Position numbers and translations under genes: made by a program | NCBI RefSeq assembly: GCF_016097555.1 | Contig: NC_054706.1 | Span: 79,004,353 to 79,068,352, forward strand | DNA length: 64,000 bases | Source of the DNA: Gigantopelta aegis | Lineage: Eukaryota > Mollusca > Gastropoda > Neomphalida > Peltospiridae | Reading direction: 5' to 3' | Part shown: piece by piece, positions 8,631 through 19,178 of the stretch | How the letters are laid out: every line of letters starts with the position of its first letter | How positions within the stretch are numbered: the stretch's first letter is position 1 | Notes under the pieces: generated by a model | Seen by the model: the letters and a program-made list of their open reading frames with translations, nothing else | What the model was told of the DNA's origin: nothing | Database searches by the model: none

Positions 8631-11600
8631 TCACCAACCATACCGAGAAGGTTTCTTTATCTCACGAGTGGAACGTCGAATCACAGGCGCATCTCTAGTA
8701 GGGATTAGTTCTTGGTCAAACACATTGGTGTGTGGAACAGTGGAATCACTCATGTCAGTAGTGAGTGGAGTAATGGATTCACTCACATCAGTAGCATGAC
8801 TATCCTGATGATCATCAGTAACATCGGATATACTGTCCCGTGACGCACACTGAGCATCTAAGGTATTGTTTGGATAAGGAGCCAAGTCTCTGAGAGAAAC
8901 AGTTGATTCACGACCATCCTTATACCGCACATGGGCATAAGTTGGGTTAACCTCTTTCAACTCGACTTGGTCAACCAGCGGATCATTCTTGCTTGATCGG
9001 ACAAATCTACGAAGTAGGACTGGACCTGGGGTTGTCAGCCACGTTGGGATTGAAGTACCAAAAGATGATCTCCGTTGAAAGCCAAAGAATCTCTCATGAG
9101 GAGTTGTATTTGTGGATGTTGAGAGAAGCGATCTGATTGAATGTAGCACATCTGGAAGCACATGTTCCCACTGTGAATCTGGCAGACTCGAGGATTTTAG
9201 TGCAAGACGGACAGCCTTCCAAATGATACCATTATACCTTTCAACCTGTCCATTCCCAATCGGATGATATGGAGTAGTTTTGCTTGTCGCTATCCCTCGT
9301 TGTGATAAGTAGTTCTTAATCTCTTCCGACAGAAAGGATGATCCACGATCAGAATGGATGTAGCTAGGCAATCCACACAAAGTGAATAACTGGTCGAGGC
9401 ATTTGATTACAGTAGACGAGTGCATGTTGGGGCAGGGAAATGCAAATGGAAAACGTGAATACTCATCTATTACAGTCAGTATGTACACGTTGCGTGATGC
9501 CGAAAGCAATGGCCCCTTGAAATCAATACTTAGTCGTTCCATGGGCTGTGTTGCTTTGACCAATGTACCAGGTATTGGATGATAGAACTGAGGTTTCAGT
9601 TCAGCACAAATTTTGCAAGTAGAGCATGTTCTCTTCACCTCCTCAGTAGAAAAAGGTAAGTTCTTTGATCTTACAAAGTGCAACATTCGAGTCACACCTG
9701 GATGGCACAAGGCTTTATGGATATCATCTAGGCTAGATGTTGATACTGAAGAAAGAAATGCACGAGTAAAACTGTCTGGTGCCACGTTGTCCTTTCCAGG
9801 CCTATACTTCACAGTGTAGCAAAATGAAGCTAGTTCAATTCTCCAGTCTTGTATCTTGTTATTCTTGATTTTTGAACGTTTCCTGTTGTCCAGCATGAAA
9901 GCTACAGAGCGCTGATCTGTTACCAGTGTGAAATGGCGACCAGCCAGAAAATGGCGCCACTTGCGCACAGCTTCAATGATAGCTGTCGCCTCTTTCTCTA
10001 AAGGTGGGTAATGTAGTTCGCTACCCTGCAGTGTTCTTGACATGAATGCAACTGGCCGACCACCTTGGTTTAATGTCGCAGATATGGCAACTTCAGAAGC
10101 GTCACACTCAACCACAAAAGGACGACTTTCATCTATGGATTGTAGTGCTGCTCCTTCAAGCTCCTTTTTTAGCAGATCAAAAGCTTCAAGGGCAGTCTTA
10201 CTTAATGGGAAGGCATTAGCACTCACAAGTGGCTGTATTTTGTCAGAAAAGTTCGGTATCCATTTGGCATAGTAAGCGAACATACCAACAACTCTTCTTA
10301 GAGAACGCACATTGGTGGGAGGAGGAAATTCCTGTAGAGGTTTAAGTCTTTCTTCATCTGGTTTGATGACGCCATTACCAACATGATACCCAAGAATATT
10401 GATGGATGTCTTGTTTTCCACAGATTTGTTTTTGTTAAGAGTTAAATTTCTTTGCTCTACAGCTTCAAGAAACTTACTAACATTTGCATCATGTTCCTGC
10501 TGATCACGGCCTGCAACTGTGATATTATCTAGATACGGGAATGTGTCTCTGAGTGCCTCCTCTTCAACCATCCTGTCCATGGCTCTCTGAAAAACGGCCA
10601 CACCATTTGTAAGACCAAACGGAATTCGGCAGAATTGGTAGAGTCTACCATTTGCCTCAAATCCTGTGAACTTCCTATCAGGTTCTTGTATTGGAACTTG
10701 ATGATATGCACTTTTAAGATCAAATGTTGAAAACACTTTGTAGTGTGCGAGGTTATTGACCATCTCATCAATTCTAGGCAGTGGATACGCATCAAGCTCT
10801 GTATACTGATTTATGGTCTGGGAATAGTCCACACACAGTCGTTTCTTGTGTCGTTGTAAAGGATCCTTGACAACTACAACTTGTGCACGCCAAGGTGATG
10901 TACTGGGCTCAATAATACCATCTGCGAGAAGACGAATGATTTCTTGTTCTATAAAGTTCTTGTCATCCTTGCTGAAACGCCGGGACTTTGTTGCAATAGG
11001 TTTAAACTCAGGAAGAAGATTTGCAAACAATGATGATTCACCCAGTGAAGCTACTGAAAGTGCCGATACTGATTTTGTCCTAGGGATTACCAAATCAGGA
11101 TTACTGCCATCAAATTCAATGATAACACACTTGTGTTGCTCTGGAAAATCTTGTCCAAGAATGAGGTCACTGCAAAGATTCTTAAGAACACCCAGTCGAG
11201 TGGATGTATAAACATGACCATTTATGTTTAAGTCCACCAAACAGTGCCCAAGAACATGGGTCTTTAGAGTCGTCATGGCCATAGATATATCTTGAGATGA
11301 AGGAGAGATTTTAAGCTTCAGGTTTTTGGCGACGTGTTCACTTACGAAACTATCTGAGCTACCAGAGTCAATTAGAGCTGTTAGATTATGTCCACAGATA
11401 GAAACACACAAAGAAGCTTGAGACAGACTCTGGGGACAAGCGGCAGTAATTGAACAGATTGTTGGTGAAAATATTGCAGCTGAAGTACTGTTATTACTTT
11501 TGTTAGATCTGGACTGACATACTTTTGCGAAATGACCTTTAATGCCACATTTATTACAACACACATCCCGAGCTGGGCATGCCCTCCTATTATGAGTGGC

Positions 11601-12251
11601 TCCTCCACAGAAAAAGCATTTCTTTCCTGTTGGATATGTTGTAGCTAGAGGATGTTCACGTGGAACGGGTACTTCATCGGTCGAAGAAGTGTCGATACTT
11701 GCAGCTGAACATCTCCCTGATGACGTATATGATTCGGAATTTTTCTGTGCCAGGTCTAGAGCATTTGCTTGATCAAAAGCTGTACTAAGATCTAGTTGCT
11801 TGTTTTCCAGAAGTCGTTGACGAATTAGTGGAGAGGAAATCCCGTTAATAAAAGCATCTCGAATTAGTTCTTCACGATATTGCTCTGCATTGACAGGTTT
11901 GAGATTACAATCCCTACTGAGCTTTCTTAATTCTTGTAGGAATTCACTCAGGGTTTCACTAGACTGTTGTTGTCTGGTTGCAAGCAAATGGCGAGCGAAT
12001 ATTTCATTTGGTGGCTTAATATACAAATTCGTCAGTGTTGTAATAGCAGTATCATAATCATTGCAGTCTTCAATGTATTCATAAACATTATGACTCACGT
12101 AATTGATCAGAGTTCTGTACTTGTTAGGAGCATGATCACCACATTCGTCGATGAAATTTGTGAATGTCCGATGCCAGTGTTTCCATTCTTTTGCAGCGGT
12201 GGGAGAATTTGGGTCTAAGTCGAGACGAGCAGGTTTCAAGAGAGTGTCCAT
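8631..12251 (-). CDS. Gag-Pol polyprotein of a Ty3/gypsy retrotransposon, intact single ORF
   Basis: A 1206-residue open frame with gag and pol fused. Gag occupies roughly 1-250 and has two CCHC knuckles (about 212-225 and 232-245). An aspartic protease motif LIDSGSS lies at about 293-299. Reverse transcriptase covers about 430-625, with FDLKSAYHQV at 510-519 and the catalytic box as YLDN at 573-576 rather than YxDD. RNase H (about 710-830) starts VVECDASE. Integrase has the HHCC region near 845-885 and catalytic D910, D967 and E1004 (SIDFKGP, IHSDRGSSF, GQVERYN). No chromodomain or envelope gene is seen. Domain order PR-RT-RH-IN is gypsy-type. The frame starts 20 bp after the 5' LTR and has no internal stops. 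With identical LTRs this is a recent insertion. Asn in the RT box is either a family trait or a disabling change. Confidence 0.97.
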   Translation of the reverse strand: MDTLLKPARLDLDPNSPTAAKEWKHWHRTFTNFIDECGDHAPNKYRTLINYVSHNVYEYIEDCNDYDTAITTLTNLYIKPPNEIFARHLLATRQQQSSETLSEFLQELRKLSRDCNLKPVNAEQYREELIRDAFINGISSPLIRQRLLENKQLDLSTAFDQANALDLAQKNSESYTSSGRCSAASIDTSSTDEVPVPREHPLATTYPTGKKCFFCGGATHNRRACPARDVCCNKCGIKGHFAKVCQSRSNKSNNSTSAAIFSPTICSITAACPQSLSQASLCVSICGHNLTALIDSGSSDSFVSEHVAKNLKLKISPSSQDISMAMTTLKTHVLGHCLVDLNINGHVYTSTRLGVLKNLCSDLILGQDFPEQHKCVIIEFDGSNPDLVIPRTKSVSALSVASLGESSLFANLLPEFKPIATKSRRFSKDDKNFIEQEIIRLLADGIIEPSTSPWRAQVVVVKDPLQRHKKRLCVDYSQTINQYTELDAYPLPRIDEMVNNLAHYKVFSTFDLKSAYHQVPIQEPDRKFTGFEANGRLYQFCRIPFGLTNGVAVFQRAMDRMVEEEALRDTFPYLDNITVAGRDQQEHDANVSKFLEAVEQRNLTLNKNKSVENKTSINILGYHVGNGVIKPDEERLKPLQEFPPPTNVRSLRRVVGMFAYYAKWIPNFSDKIQPLVSANAFPLSKTALEAFDLLKKELEGAALQSIDESRPFVVECDASEVAISATLNQGGRPVAFMSRTLQGSELHYPPLEKEATAIIEAVRKWRHFLAGRHFTLVTDQRSVAFMLDNRKRSKIKNNKIQDWRIELASFCYTVKYRPGKDNVAPDSFTRAFLSSVSTSSLDDIHKALCHPGVTRMLHFVRSKNLPFSTEEVKRTCSTCKICAELKPQFYHPIPGTLVKATQPMERLSIDFKGPLLSASRNVYILTVIDEYSRFPFAFPCPNMHSSTVIKCLDQLFTLCGLPSYIHSDRGSSFLSEEIKNYLSQRGIATSKTTPYHPIGNGQVERYNGIIWKAVRLALKSSSLPDSQWEHVLPDVLHSIRSLLSTSTNTTPHERFFGFQRRSSFGTSIPTWLTTPGPVLLRRFVRSSKNDPLVDQVELKEVNPTYAHVRYKDGRESTVSLRDLAPYPNNTLDAQCASRDSISDVTDDHQDSHATDVSESITPLTTDMSDSTVPHTNVFDQELIPTRDAPVIRRSTREIKKPSRYGW

Positions 12252-12256
12252 GATAA

Positions 12257-12269
12257 ACAGTTAATTAAA
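12257..12269 (-). promoter_or_regulatory. Probable primer-binding site complementary to the element's own LTR
   Basis: One base after the 5' LTR the element strand reads TTTAATTAACTGT. It lacks the TGG start expected for pairing with a tRNA CCA end. It is the exact 13-bp reverse complement of ACAGTTAATTAAA inside the LTR (12290-12302 here). Complementarity between the RNA 5' region and the primer site is the hallmark of self-primed elements of the Tf1/sushi type. If transcription starts at or just before position 12302, the transcript would carry its own primer. Confidence 0.55.
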
Positions 12270-12270
12270 T

Positions 12271-12444
12271 TGTTGTATCCAATGTAGGCTTTAATTAACT
12301 GTAAACTTACATAATGGAAAGAAATAAACATTCAACCCATAATACCACATTACCAATATGGCGGTCCCACCGGTGCTAAGTTATTTCGAACTACCGGTGC
12401 AACGTAATTAATGTCCCATATTATAAGATAAAAATGTTACGTCA
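12271..12444 (-). repeat. 5' LTR of the gypsy element (174 bp)
   Basis: Identical to the copy at 8403-8576. The outer target duplication is GTGCT at 12445-12449. On the element strand a TATAAT-like stretch (TTATAATATGG) lies about 20 bases from the start, and the self-complementary ACAGTTAATTAAA lies about 30 bases from the end. Confidence 0.97.
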
Positions 12445-12480
12445 GTGCTCTAGTGGTGTCGTCAAACAAAGCAATCTTTT
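12445..12480 (+). mobile_element. 3' tail of the SINE interrupted by the gypsy element
   Basis: GTGCTCTAGTGGTGTCGTCA continues the SINE left at 8402; the first five bases are the duplicated target. A T-rich end follows. The 300 bases after it (to about 12780) show no recognisable feature. Confidence 0.85.
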
Positions 12481-12780
12481 TTTGACAAAGGATTCAACGC
12501 CTTCTGAAAAAGAAAAAAAAAACACGTGGGTGTAGGCCTACCAACATTCTCTCTTCGTTTTATTCATTTCTAAAGTAGTGTATTTTAGTTTATTATTTTC
12601 ACACGTTAAGTAATTTTAACTGGTACTAACATGTTTGTCATTCAGTAACCAGTCCAGACATATCCTCCAGGTGTTGTTATTATCAAACTGGTGAAGCGTG
12701 TTAAACTAGGTATTGACAAAGACTCGGAAAACAACATTTATTCAACACGACGCATGCCCGGACATCGATCTATAACACTC

Positions 12781-13630
12781 TTATTGAAGTGTGAAAATAT
12801 CTTCCAAACTATTGTAATGGTTATTATTACACATTTTAGACCGGCTTAAGTTCCACTCGGGGAGGATATTATATAAACCAGAGTATTCCTTGTCATATAT
12901 GTTAACAAAATGTTTTGGTAAACGGGTTTCTGGTGGTGGGTGTGGAAAATATGGGGGTCGTAGTAGGTCATCTACTAATAGCACTATTGAGAGAGCAGAT
13001 AACCTTTCAAATGATGATAGAAACATCAAACTTGGCACAGATGATCTCCCTGGGGCGTTCGTCAAATCCAACCAAAGAACCAATTGAATTTTCAATATGG
13101 CGACCATTTTTCAAGATGGCCACCATACTGTCCTACAAATGTTTGTTATTGGGATTATTTTAAAAGAGTTTTTCGATATTAGTCATTTTATATTATTTTT
13201 ACATGTTTAGAAACATGCTGAACCTAACGTCTGATATGTAACAAAGGCCTCTGACGGTGGGAGTGGCAAATAGTGGGTGTCAGTGTATGGCCACCTCGCC
13301 AAAACATGGGCACCTACTATTAGAACTGTTGGCAGAGCAGATACCAGAAATGATCTTTCAAGCGGAGATATAAGCATGCAACTTTGCACAGATGAGTTCT
13401 TAGGGGAGTTCTTCAAATCAATGAGCAACTTGAAATGTAAATATGGCTGTAATATTTCAGGATGGCCTCCATTTTGTCCAACCACTGTCCGTTATTGACA
13501 TGTGTAATAACTTTGTCCGATTTTAGCTATCTCAGTGACTTTTTATGTATTAGTATTTAAAACCATTTTAAAAGTAATTCTATATTTAAAATACTATCAG
13601 AATTAATGTTTTTTATTCAAAATGGCTGCC
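12781..13630 (+). repeat. Left copy of an old ~850-bp inverted repeat pair
   Basis: Homologous in opposite orientation to 18240-19110. Shared landmarks include CATATATGTTAACA, GGTAAACGGG, AATATGGGGGTC and GGCGACCATTTTTCAAGATG/GGCCACC. Each arm also contains two related sub-units of roughly 350 bp: the stretch around 12960-13050 resembles that at 13305-13400 (CTACTATTAGAACT, GAGCAGATA). By eye the arms differ at roughly a fifth of positions, so the pair is old. No transposase found. Confidence 0.65.
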
Positions 13631-14240
13631 ATATTTCCAGCAAACATAGTCACCAGCTACAATAGAAGAACACAAGTTGGAACCAGTATACCTTGTTACA
13701 TATCCAAACTACTTGACCGTATCATGGAGATCAATCAATATCTTCTTTTGTCTGCAGCCTGTTTAAGTTGTCTGTTAATTAACTGATATTATTATTAATT
13801 TACCTTTTTAGTTCCGTATTTCTACCTAGTTGTACATATTATACGTACTATTTTTACAACTAGACTAAAGAAAATAAATAAATAAGGCGGCTACAGGTAC
13901 TATAAACTAATCCTTATTATCCTGTCCATCTGTGTAATAATGTTTACGTCATCCATCAGAGCATGCTAGGTGCCCCCGACCCCGCATGCTATCATTTGTT
14001 TGACCATGTGATTATTTGCATTGGAACATACTAACAATATAGCCTGGAACATACTAACAATATAGCCTGCTTTAGCCTTGGCACTTTTTTGTCATGACCT
14101 TAAGACGTAAATGTTAGATGACAGGCAACATAACAGTGGGATTACTTTCCATGAGATAACGTTTTGACTATAAATTAATTCTATCCCATACTGTGTTGTC
14201 AACATTTACCATATACCGGTAGTTATGATTTTTACATATT
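13631..14240. other. No gene seen; AT-rich DNA with a 23-bp direct duplication
   Basis: GGAACATACTAACAATATAG followed by CCT occurs twice in tandem near 14022-14068. Otherwise nothing recognisable before the Tc1 element. Confidence 0.6.
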
Positions 14241-14242
14241 TA

Positions 14243-15736
14243 CTCTTCAAAAGAAGAAACGCAAAACCACATTGTCGTAACATTTGGAGAATTGATTTAA
14301 TTATTGAATGGTGAGTCCGATAATTATCAAATGTTGCAGGATTGTTCACAATTCACTCTAGTCCATTGTGAGTAAGTGATAGGACACACCACCAAGGTCA
14401 AGGTCATCTGGAGTCAATACCGGGTGTGGCCTCCGCGTGTGTTGACAACTGCCTGGCACCGCCTGCCCATTGAAGCAACCAGAGTACGGATGACGTCCCG
14501 GGGGATGGTGGCCCACTCGGCCTGCAAGGCTGCTGCCAGCTCGGGCAGGGTCTGGGGCTGTGGTTGTCGCTGTCGGAGGCGTCGGTCCAACTCGTCCCAT
14601 AGATGCTCAATTGGGTTCAAATCCGGTGATATCGATGGCCAAGGAAGGACATTAATGTTGTTGTTCTGTAGGAAAGCCGTTGTGAGACGTGCTGTGTGAG
14701 GCCTGGCGTTGTCATGTTGGAACACTGCGTTGGCGTTGGCCATAACTGGAACGATGTGTGGCCGGAGGATCTGGTCAATGTAGCCCTGTGCATTCAGGTT
14801 GCCCTGCACGTGGACCAGGTCAGTTCTGCCAGTGTGTGAGATGGCTGCCCACACCATGACACTACCCCCGCCGAATCTGTCCACTTCCTGCACGCAGTTT
14901 GCCGCATAACGTTCACCACGACGCCTATACACGCGACATCTTCCATCATGACGTCGGAGCAGAAATCGGGACTCGTCACTGAACCACACCTGTCTCCATC
15001 GCAGTTGAGGCCATTGTCGATGAATCTGGCACCACTGCAGTCGGAGTCGACGGTGTTGTGGTGTTAAGATGACACCTCGAACTGGACGTCTGGCACGAAT
15101 TCCTACCTCACGTAGGCGGTTCCGTACGGTCTGGTCGGATATCCTGCGCAAACCTGGTATTGCTGCGGCTGTGGAGGTGGCAGTAGTCAATCGTTCCCGA
15201 AGGTGGCGTACCCGGATGTAGCGGTCCTGCCCGGGGGTAGTGACCCGTGGTCTACCGGATCTAGGGAGGTCACGTGTTGATCCATGTTGCTGGTAACGGT
15301 CCCACAGTCTGGAGATGGTGCTTGGGGACACATGGAATGCCCTGGCAACGGCCGTTCTGGATTCGCCTGCGTCTAGTCGGCCGATGGCATTGTTTCTCTG
15401 CGGTTCACTGAGACGTGGCATGTCCTGGATTGTCAACTGTCGGCCAGATACAGAGGCCAGGCAAGCGAACACCCTGCACTTTTATACTGTCGGTGTTCAT
15501 GTTGCACGTGCAGACAACGCACGTGCAGTGGTGACATGGTTTGCACGTGGCTGCGTTTTTGCGAATATTCACATTTTGGAACTTTATTGTACAGTAGCTG
15601 CGTTTTATCGAATGTAACCGTGGGAATGTGTTTGGGACATGCAATGACCTTATATTCACAAAGCATGAACCGGTAGGAAACATAAAATCGGAGTTATAAC
15701 CCATTTGTACCCTTTTGCGTTTCTTTTTTTGAAGAG
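14243..15736 (-). mobile_element. Complete Tc1-type DNA transposon (1494 bp)
   Basis: The 24-bp terminal inverted repeats (14243-14266 and 15713-15736) begin CTCTTCAAAA and end AAACGCAAAA, with one mismatch. TA dinucleotides border both ends (14241-14242 and 15737-15738), the Tc1/mariner target duplication. One open transposase frame lies inside on the minus strand. The element is much more GC-rich than the surrounding DNA, consistent with recent arrival. Confidence 0.95.
14414..15472 (-). CDS. Tc1-family transposase, DD34E, intact
   Basis: 352-codon frame. Translation probably starts at the second Met (residue 18, MPRLSEPQRN; base 15421), because the first 17 residues do not resemble the family N-terminus. 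An N-terminal paired-like helix-turn-helix DNA-binding region covers about 18-125 (AVARAFHVSPSTISRLWDRY, then RSGRPR as the linker motif). The catalytic acidic triad is visible as WFSDE (D166), FQHDNARPH (D254) and PIEHLWDE (E289), with exactly 34 residues between the second Asp and the Glu. The GGGSVMVWAAIS motif at about 201-212 is typical of Tc1. The product would bind the element's inverted repeats and cut and paste it into TA sites. No stop or frameshift seen, so it may be active. Confidence 0.96.
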   Translation of the reverse strand: MFACLASVSGRQLTIQDMPRLSEPQRNNAIGRLDAGESRTAVARAFHVSPSTISRLWDRYQQHGSTRDLPRSGRPRVTTPGQDRYIRVRHLRERLTTATSTAAAIPGLRRISDQTVRNRLREVGIRARRPVRGVILTPQHRRLRLQWCQIHRQWPQLRWRQVWFSDESRFLLRRHDGRCRVYRRRGERYAANCVQEVDRFGGGSVMVWAAISHTGRTDLVHVQGNLNAQGYIDQILRPHIVPVMANANAVFQHDNARPHTARLTTAFLQNNNINVLPWPSISPDLNPIEHLWDELDRRLRQRQPQPQTLPELAAALQAEWATIPRDVIRTLVASMGRRCQAVVNTRGGHTRY

Positions 15737-15739
15737 TAT

Positions 15740-16700
15740 ATAAAACCTGTACACAAATGAAGGCTGTCGTATCCTTTGCTCCAATATCATCAGTTTGATG
15801 ATAAATCATTCTAAATGACATAATGCCTTCAAATAAACTCTTTTAATATACATATTATTCTACGAGCTCAAGACCACACTGTAAATGTTAAAAAGCAGGC
15901 AACTACTGTACAGTGCGTGTACTATTAATTTGGATAGGAGTCTGCATATTTTGGGGTGTTGGGTATATTTCCCCGAATGTTTTGGTACAGATATCAGAAA
16001 CCAATGTAGCAAGACATTGCTCGTCAAGACCTTGCTGACACAACTTGTTTTATACTTGATTGAAAGAGACTGCCATCTATTCAAGTAATACATTGACTAA
16101 TGATCAAATTAGATCTGGTTATTTCACTATGTATACTCATGTGCCATCGAAAGTCTTATATTATGGTCGAACGAGCCAAAAGAGCATGTTTGTCAGTGAT
16201 GGTAGTAAGATAACAATGCTGAGCGTCTGTGGGTGGAAGCAGTTTTAGTAATAAAGAAGATGTGTTTTTTGATAATAATGTTTTCATGTAGTTTTACAAT
16301 GGCCATTGATTACTAGTATATCTTACTATCGGCTTGCACTGACATCCGAGGCATAGAAACATTGCCCAGGAGACTACATCTCAAGTGCGTTCTGTACTGT
16401 GCTCTCAAGTGCGTTCTGTACTGTGCTCTCAAGTGCGTTCTGTACTGTGCTCTCAAGTGCGTTCTGTACTATGCTCGCCAAAGGTTTTATGACTGATGTC
16501 TCATAAACTACGTTGCTTGAAACACGTTTTTTTCTTCTTCAAAGATCATTAGTTAGATACCTTCTTCTGAGATAGTAGAATCATGGGGAGTTCATGAACA
16601 GTGACAGTCCAACAATTGTATCAACTCATGCAGACTTGCCAGTCAGTGTTTGTATATAATATGTGCTTAGTACAGTGATTACCATGGCATTGGGATGAAT
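15740..16700. other. No gene seen; contains a 24-bp tandem repeat
   Basis: At about 16378-16470 the unit TCTCAAGTGCGTTCTGTACT + GTGC occurs four times. The rest is AT-rich without splice-bounded open frames that I can defend. Confidence 0.7.
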
Positions 16701-16789
16701 GCCCACATGTTGTAATCAATTTTATATTATATGGATGGTATAAAATAATCTGATTATAACGTCTTCGTTGATTTCGGTACAGGAACAAA

Positions 16790-17121
16790 TAATACCTGTT
16801 GAATAATTGGTAGCATTTTTTGTCTCTCCTTGGAATCGTCCACTAGATAGAACTAGTATGAACTGATTCTGAGGTTTTACTAACCAATCAACAGCTTCAT
16901 ATTCTTTGTTCCGCATTGTACCTCTGGGTAGTACCCGCAAATAATCTGAGCCCATCTCTGACTTAGGAACAACGTCTCTACTTATGACAGCAGAATTACA
17001 AAGGACCATCACAACCTTCGAAATGGGCAATTTGCTATTTCACACTTGGTCAAATACTACTTCCTGGCAGAATGCACAGCGTTAACAACCAGAAGAAGGT
17101 TTGCAACAGGTTAACGTCCAT
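16790..17121 (-). pseudogene. Possible secreted-protein gene fragment with frameshift or stop
   Basis: On the minus strand an ATG at 17121-17119 opens MDVNLLQTFFWLLTLCILPG, a good signal-peptide profile, which then hits a stop. A second frame, stopped once just upstream, continues with PISKVVMVLCNSAVISRDVV and later RNKEYEAVDWLVKPQNQFIL and SSGRFQGETKNATNYSTG, with two N-glycosylation sequons (NAT, NYS). It ends at a good donor (CAACAG/GTATTA). The content looks like an extracellular domain, but I do not recognise the family. The break between the two frames argues for a pseudogene; an unrecognised short intron or sequence error is possible. Phase does not fit gene 1. Confidence 0.35.
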
Positions 17122-17139
17122 ATCTTTCAATAGCACTTT

Positions 17140-18235
17140 CATGTAATTAGCTTGTATCCCTTTCACCTTCGCGGTGCCATGTTCCTTTATAGTCACCTCA
17201 TTAGGAATGGTTGGAGAAAATACATTACACAGGGGGTAAATAGGGTAAATTCAGCAAATATTATTATTCCAGGGGTAGATGTCTTTTTTGCTTTGGATAA
17301 AAGCATGACTGCTCTTCACAAAACCACCTGAACACATCAAAAATACATCTCTATCCGCACAGGATTTCAAGAAGAGATTTAAATGTTACCAGTTGTCCCT
17401 ACTTGATTACAAATTTTAAGACACCTACCGCCGAAGGAAACCTACTATGCATATATACATCAAAGCAGGTGTTTTGTTTGATAACATAAGGATTAAGACT
17501 TATAAATCGTTCAACCACAAATCCTCTTTGCTTCTGAAATGCTGATATTTCTCATAAATGAATTGGCTGTGATATTCGATTTACGTTTCAAACCATGATT
17601 AAAACAATGCCAGGCTATATTATTACTGGGGTCCAATCGAAAGTATCCACATGGTTATGCCAATAATAACACGACTGGTCGGGTACACCTCTATTTGCCC
17701 TCTGGGTAAAAAAAAACCCAAACACGACGCCGAGGAGCGTATCTTTGAAAACAAATTTTCTGTGATGGCTATGATGATGGGAATAAGTGAATAGTGTCTA
17801 TAGCTTTCATCACTGTTATTTTCTTTATCTTACAGTGAAAAAAAGATAGTACAGATAGTATTTATATTAGAAATGATAAAAACCAATTGAATATCAGAAG
17901 TGTAAGCATATACATGATAAGAAACGACTAAAAAAGAATAATACTTTTAACATATATATTAATAATGGAATTAGCTAATTAACAAGCTAATTAAACAGGG
18001 TATTGATAAGACATGGGATCAGTTAATGTCAATGATAAAGTAGAGTGATTTGGTTACAGAACAAGATGCACTTGTACTTGCTTATGCTTTTCGATTGATA
18101 TTATAATTCGTGAATCCAGCTGGTCGACACATTGTAGCCATTTTGTTAAAAGGTATATTCTAATAGTAGTATAATTATCAGAAAGAGGTTTAGCATAGTT
18201 TTAAATATATTAAACCACACAGATGATAAAGGTCT
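17140..18235. other. No gene or repeat recognised
   Basis: About 1.1 kb of AT-rich sequence between the pseudogene fragment and the right arm of the inverted repeat. Only short A-rich runs are seen. Confidence 0.6.
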
Positions 18236-18239
18236 GAAT

Positions 18240-19110
18240 TTATTAATTGTAATAATGAACATTGGTGGAGTAATATGGCGGCCATCTTGAAAACAAAATT
18301 GTCTCCATTTCAGAATATTAAGTGAATTTATAATGGCAATTTAAGAACTCCCTAATGAGATAATTTATGCAAAGTTCTATGTTTGTATTACCATTTGAAA
18401 GGTGATTTCTACAATAACGGTTGGAACAAATCGTGGCCATCTTGAAAAATTACCATATTAACATTTCAAGTTGGTCACTGATTGAATATGAAGAACTCTC
18501 CAAAGGATCATCTGTGCAAAGTTTCATGCTTATTTCACCATTTAAAAGGTAATTTCTGTTATCTGCTCTGCCAAGCGTCCTAGTAGTAGGTGCCCATGTT
18601 TTGGCGAGGTTGCCATAGATTGACACCCACTATTTGCCACTCCCACAGTCAGAGGCCTTTGCTACATATCAGACGTTAGTTTCAGCATGTTTCTAAACAT
18701 ATACAAATAAAATATAATGACTAATATCGAAAACCTCTATTAAAAAACATCTCAATAATGAACATTTGCAGGACATTATGGCGGCCATCTTGAAGAATGA
18801 CCGCCATATTGAAACTTCAAGTGGATCATTGATTGGGTTTGACTAAAGGCCCAGGGAGATCATCTGTGTCAAGTTTCATGTTTCTATCATTATTTGAAAG
18901 GTTATCTGCTCTCTCAATAGTGCTATTAGAAGTTGACCCTGTTTTGGAGAGGGGGCCCTACTTTGACCCCCATATTTGCTACTCTCACTACCAGAAGCCC
19001 GTTTACCACAACTTTTGTGTTAACATATATGATGAGGAATACAAAAAAAGCAGGTCTACATAATGTCTTCTCCGGGTGGCACTTAGCTCATTTTGAAGGC
19101 GGTCTATTTA
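18240..19110 (-). repeat. Right copy of the old ~850-bp inverted repeat pair
   Basis: Reverse-complement homologue of 12781-13630. Shared stretches include ATGGCGGCCATCTTGAA, CCGTTATCTGCTCTGCCAA-like blocks, and TAACATATATGATGAGG. Together the arms enclose about 4.6 kb that includes the Tc1 element. Confidence 0.65.
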
Positions 19111-19177
19111 GGACCGATTAATAAACGACAACATGGCGAAGTTTACAAAAAAACAAAACAAAAAATCAAACAACAAC

Positions 19178-19178
<1 letters not shown>

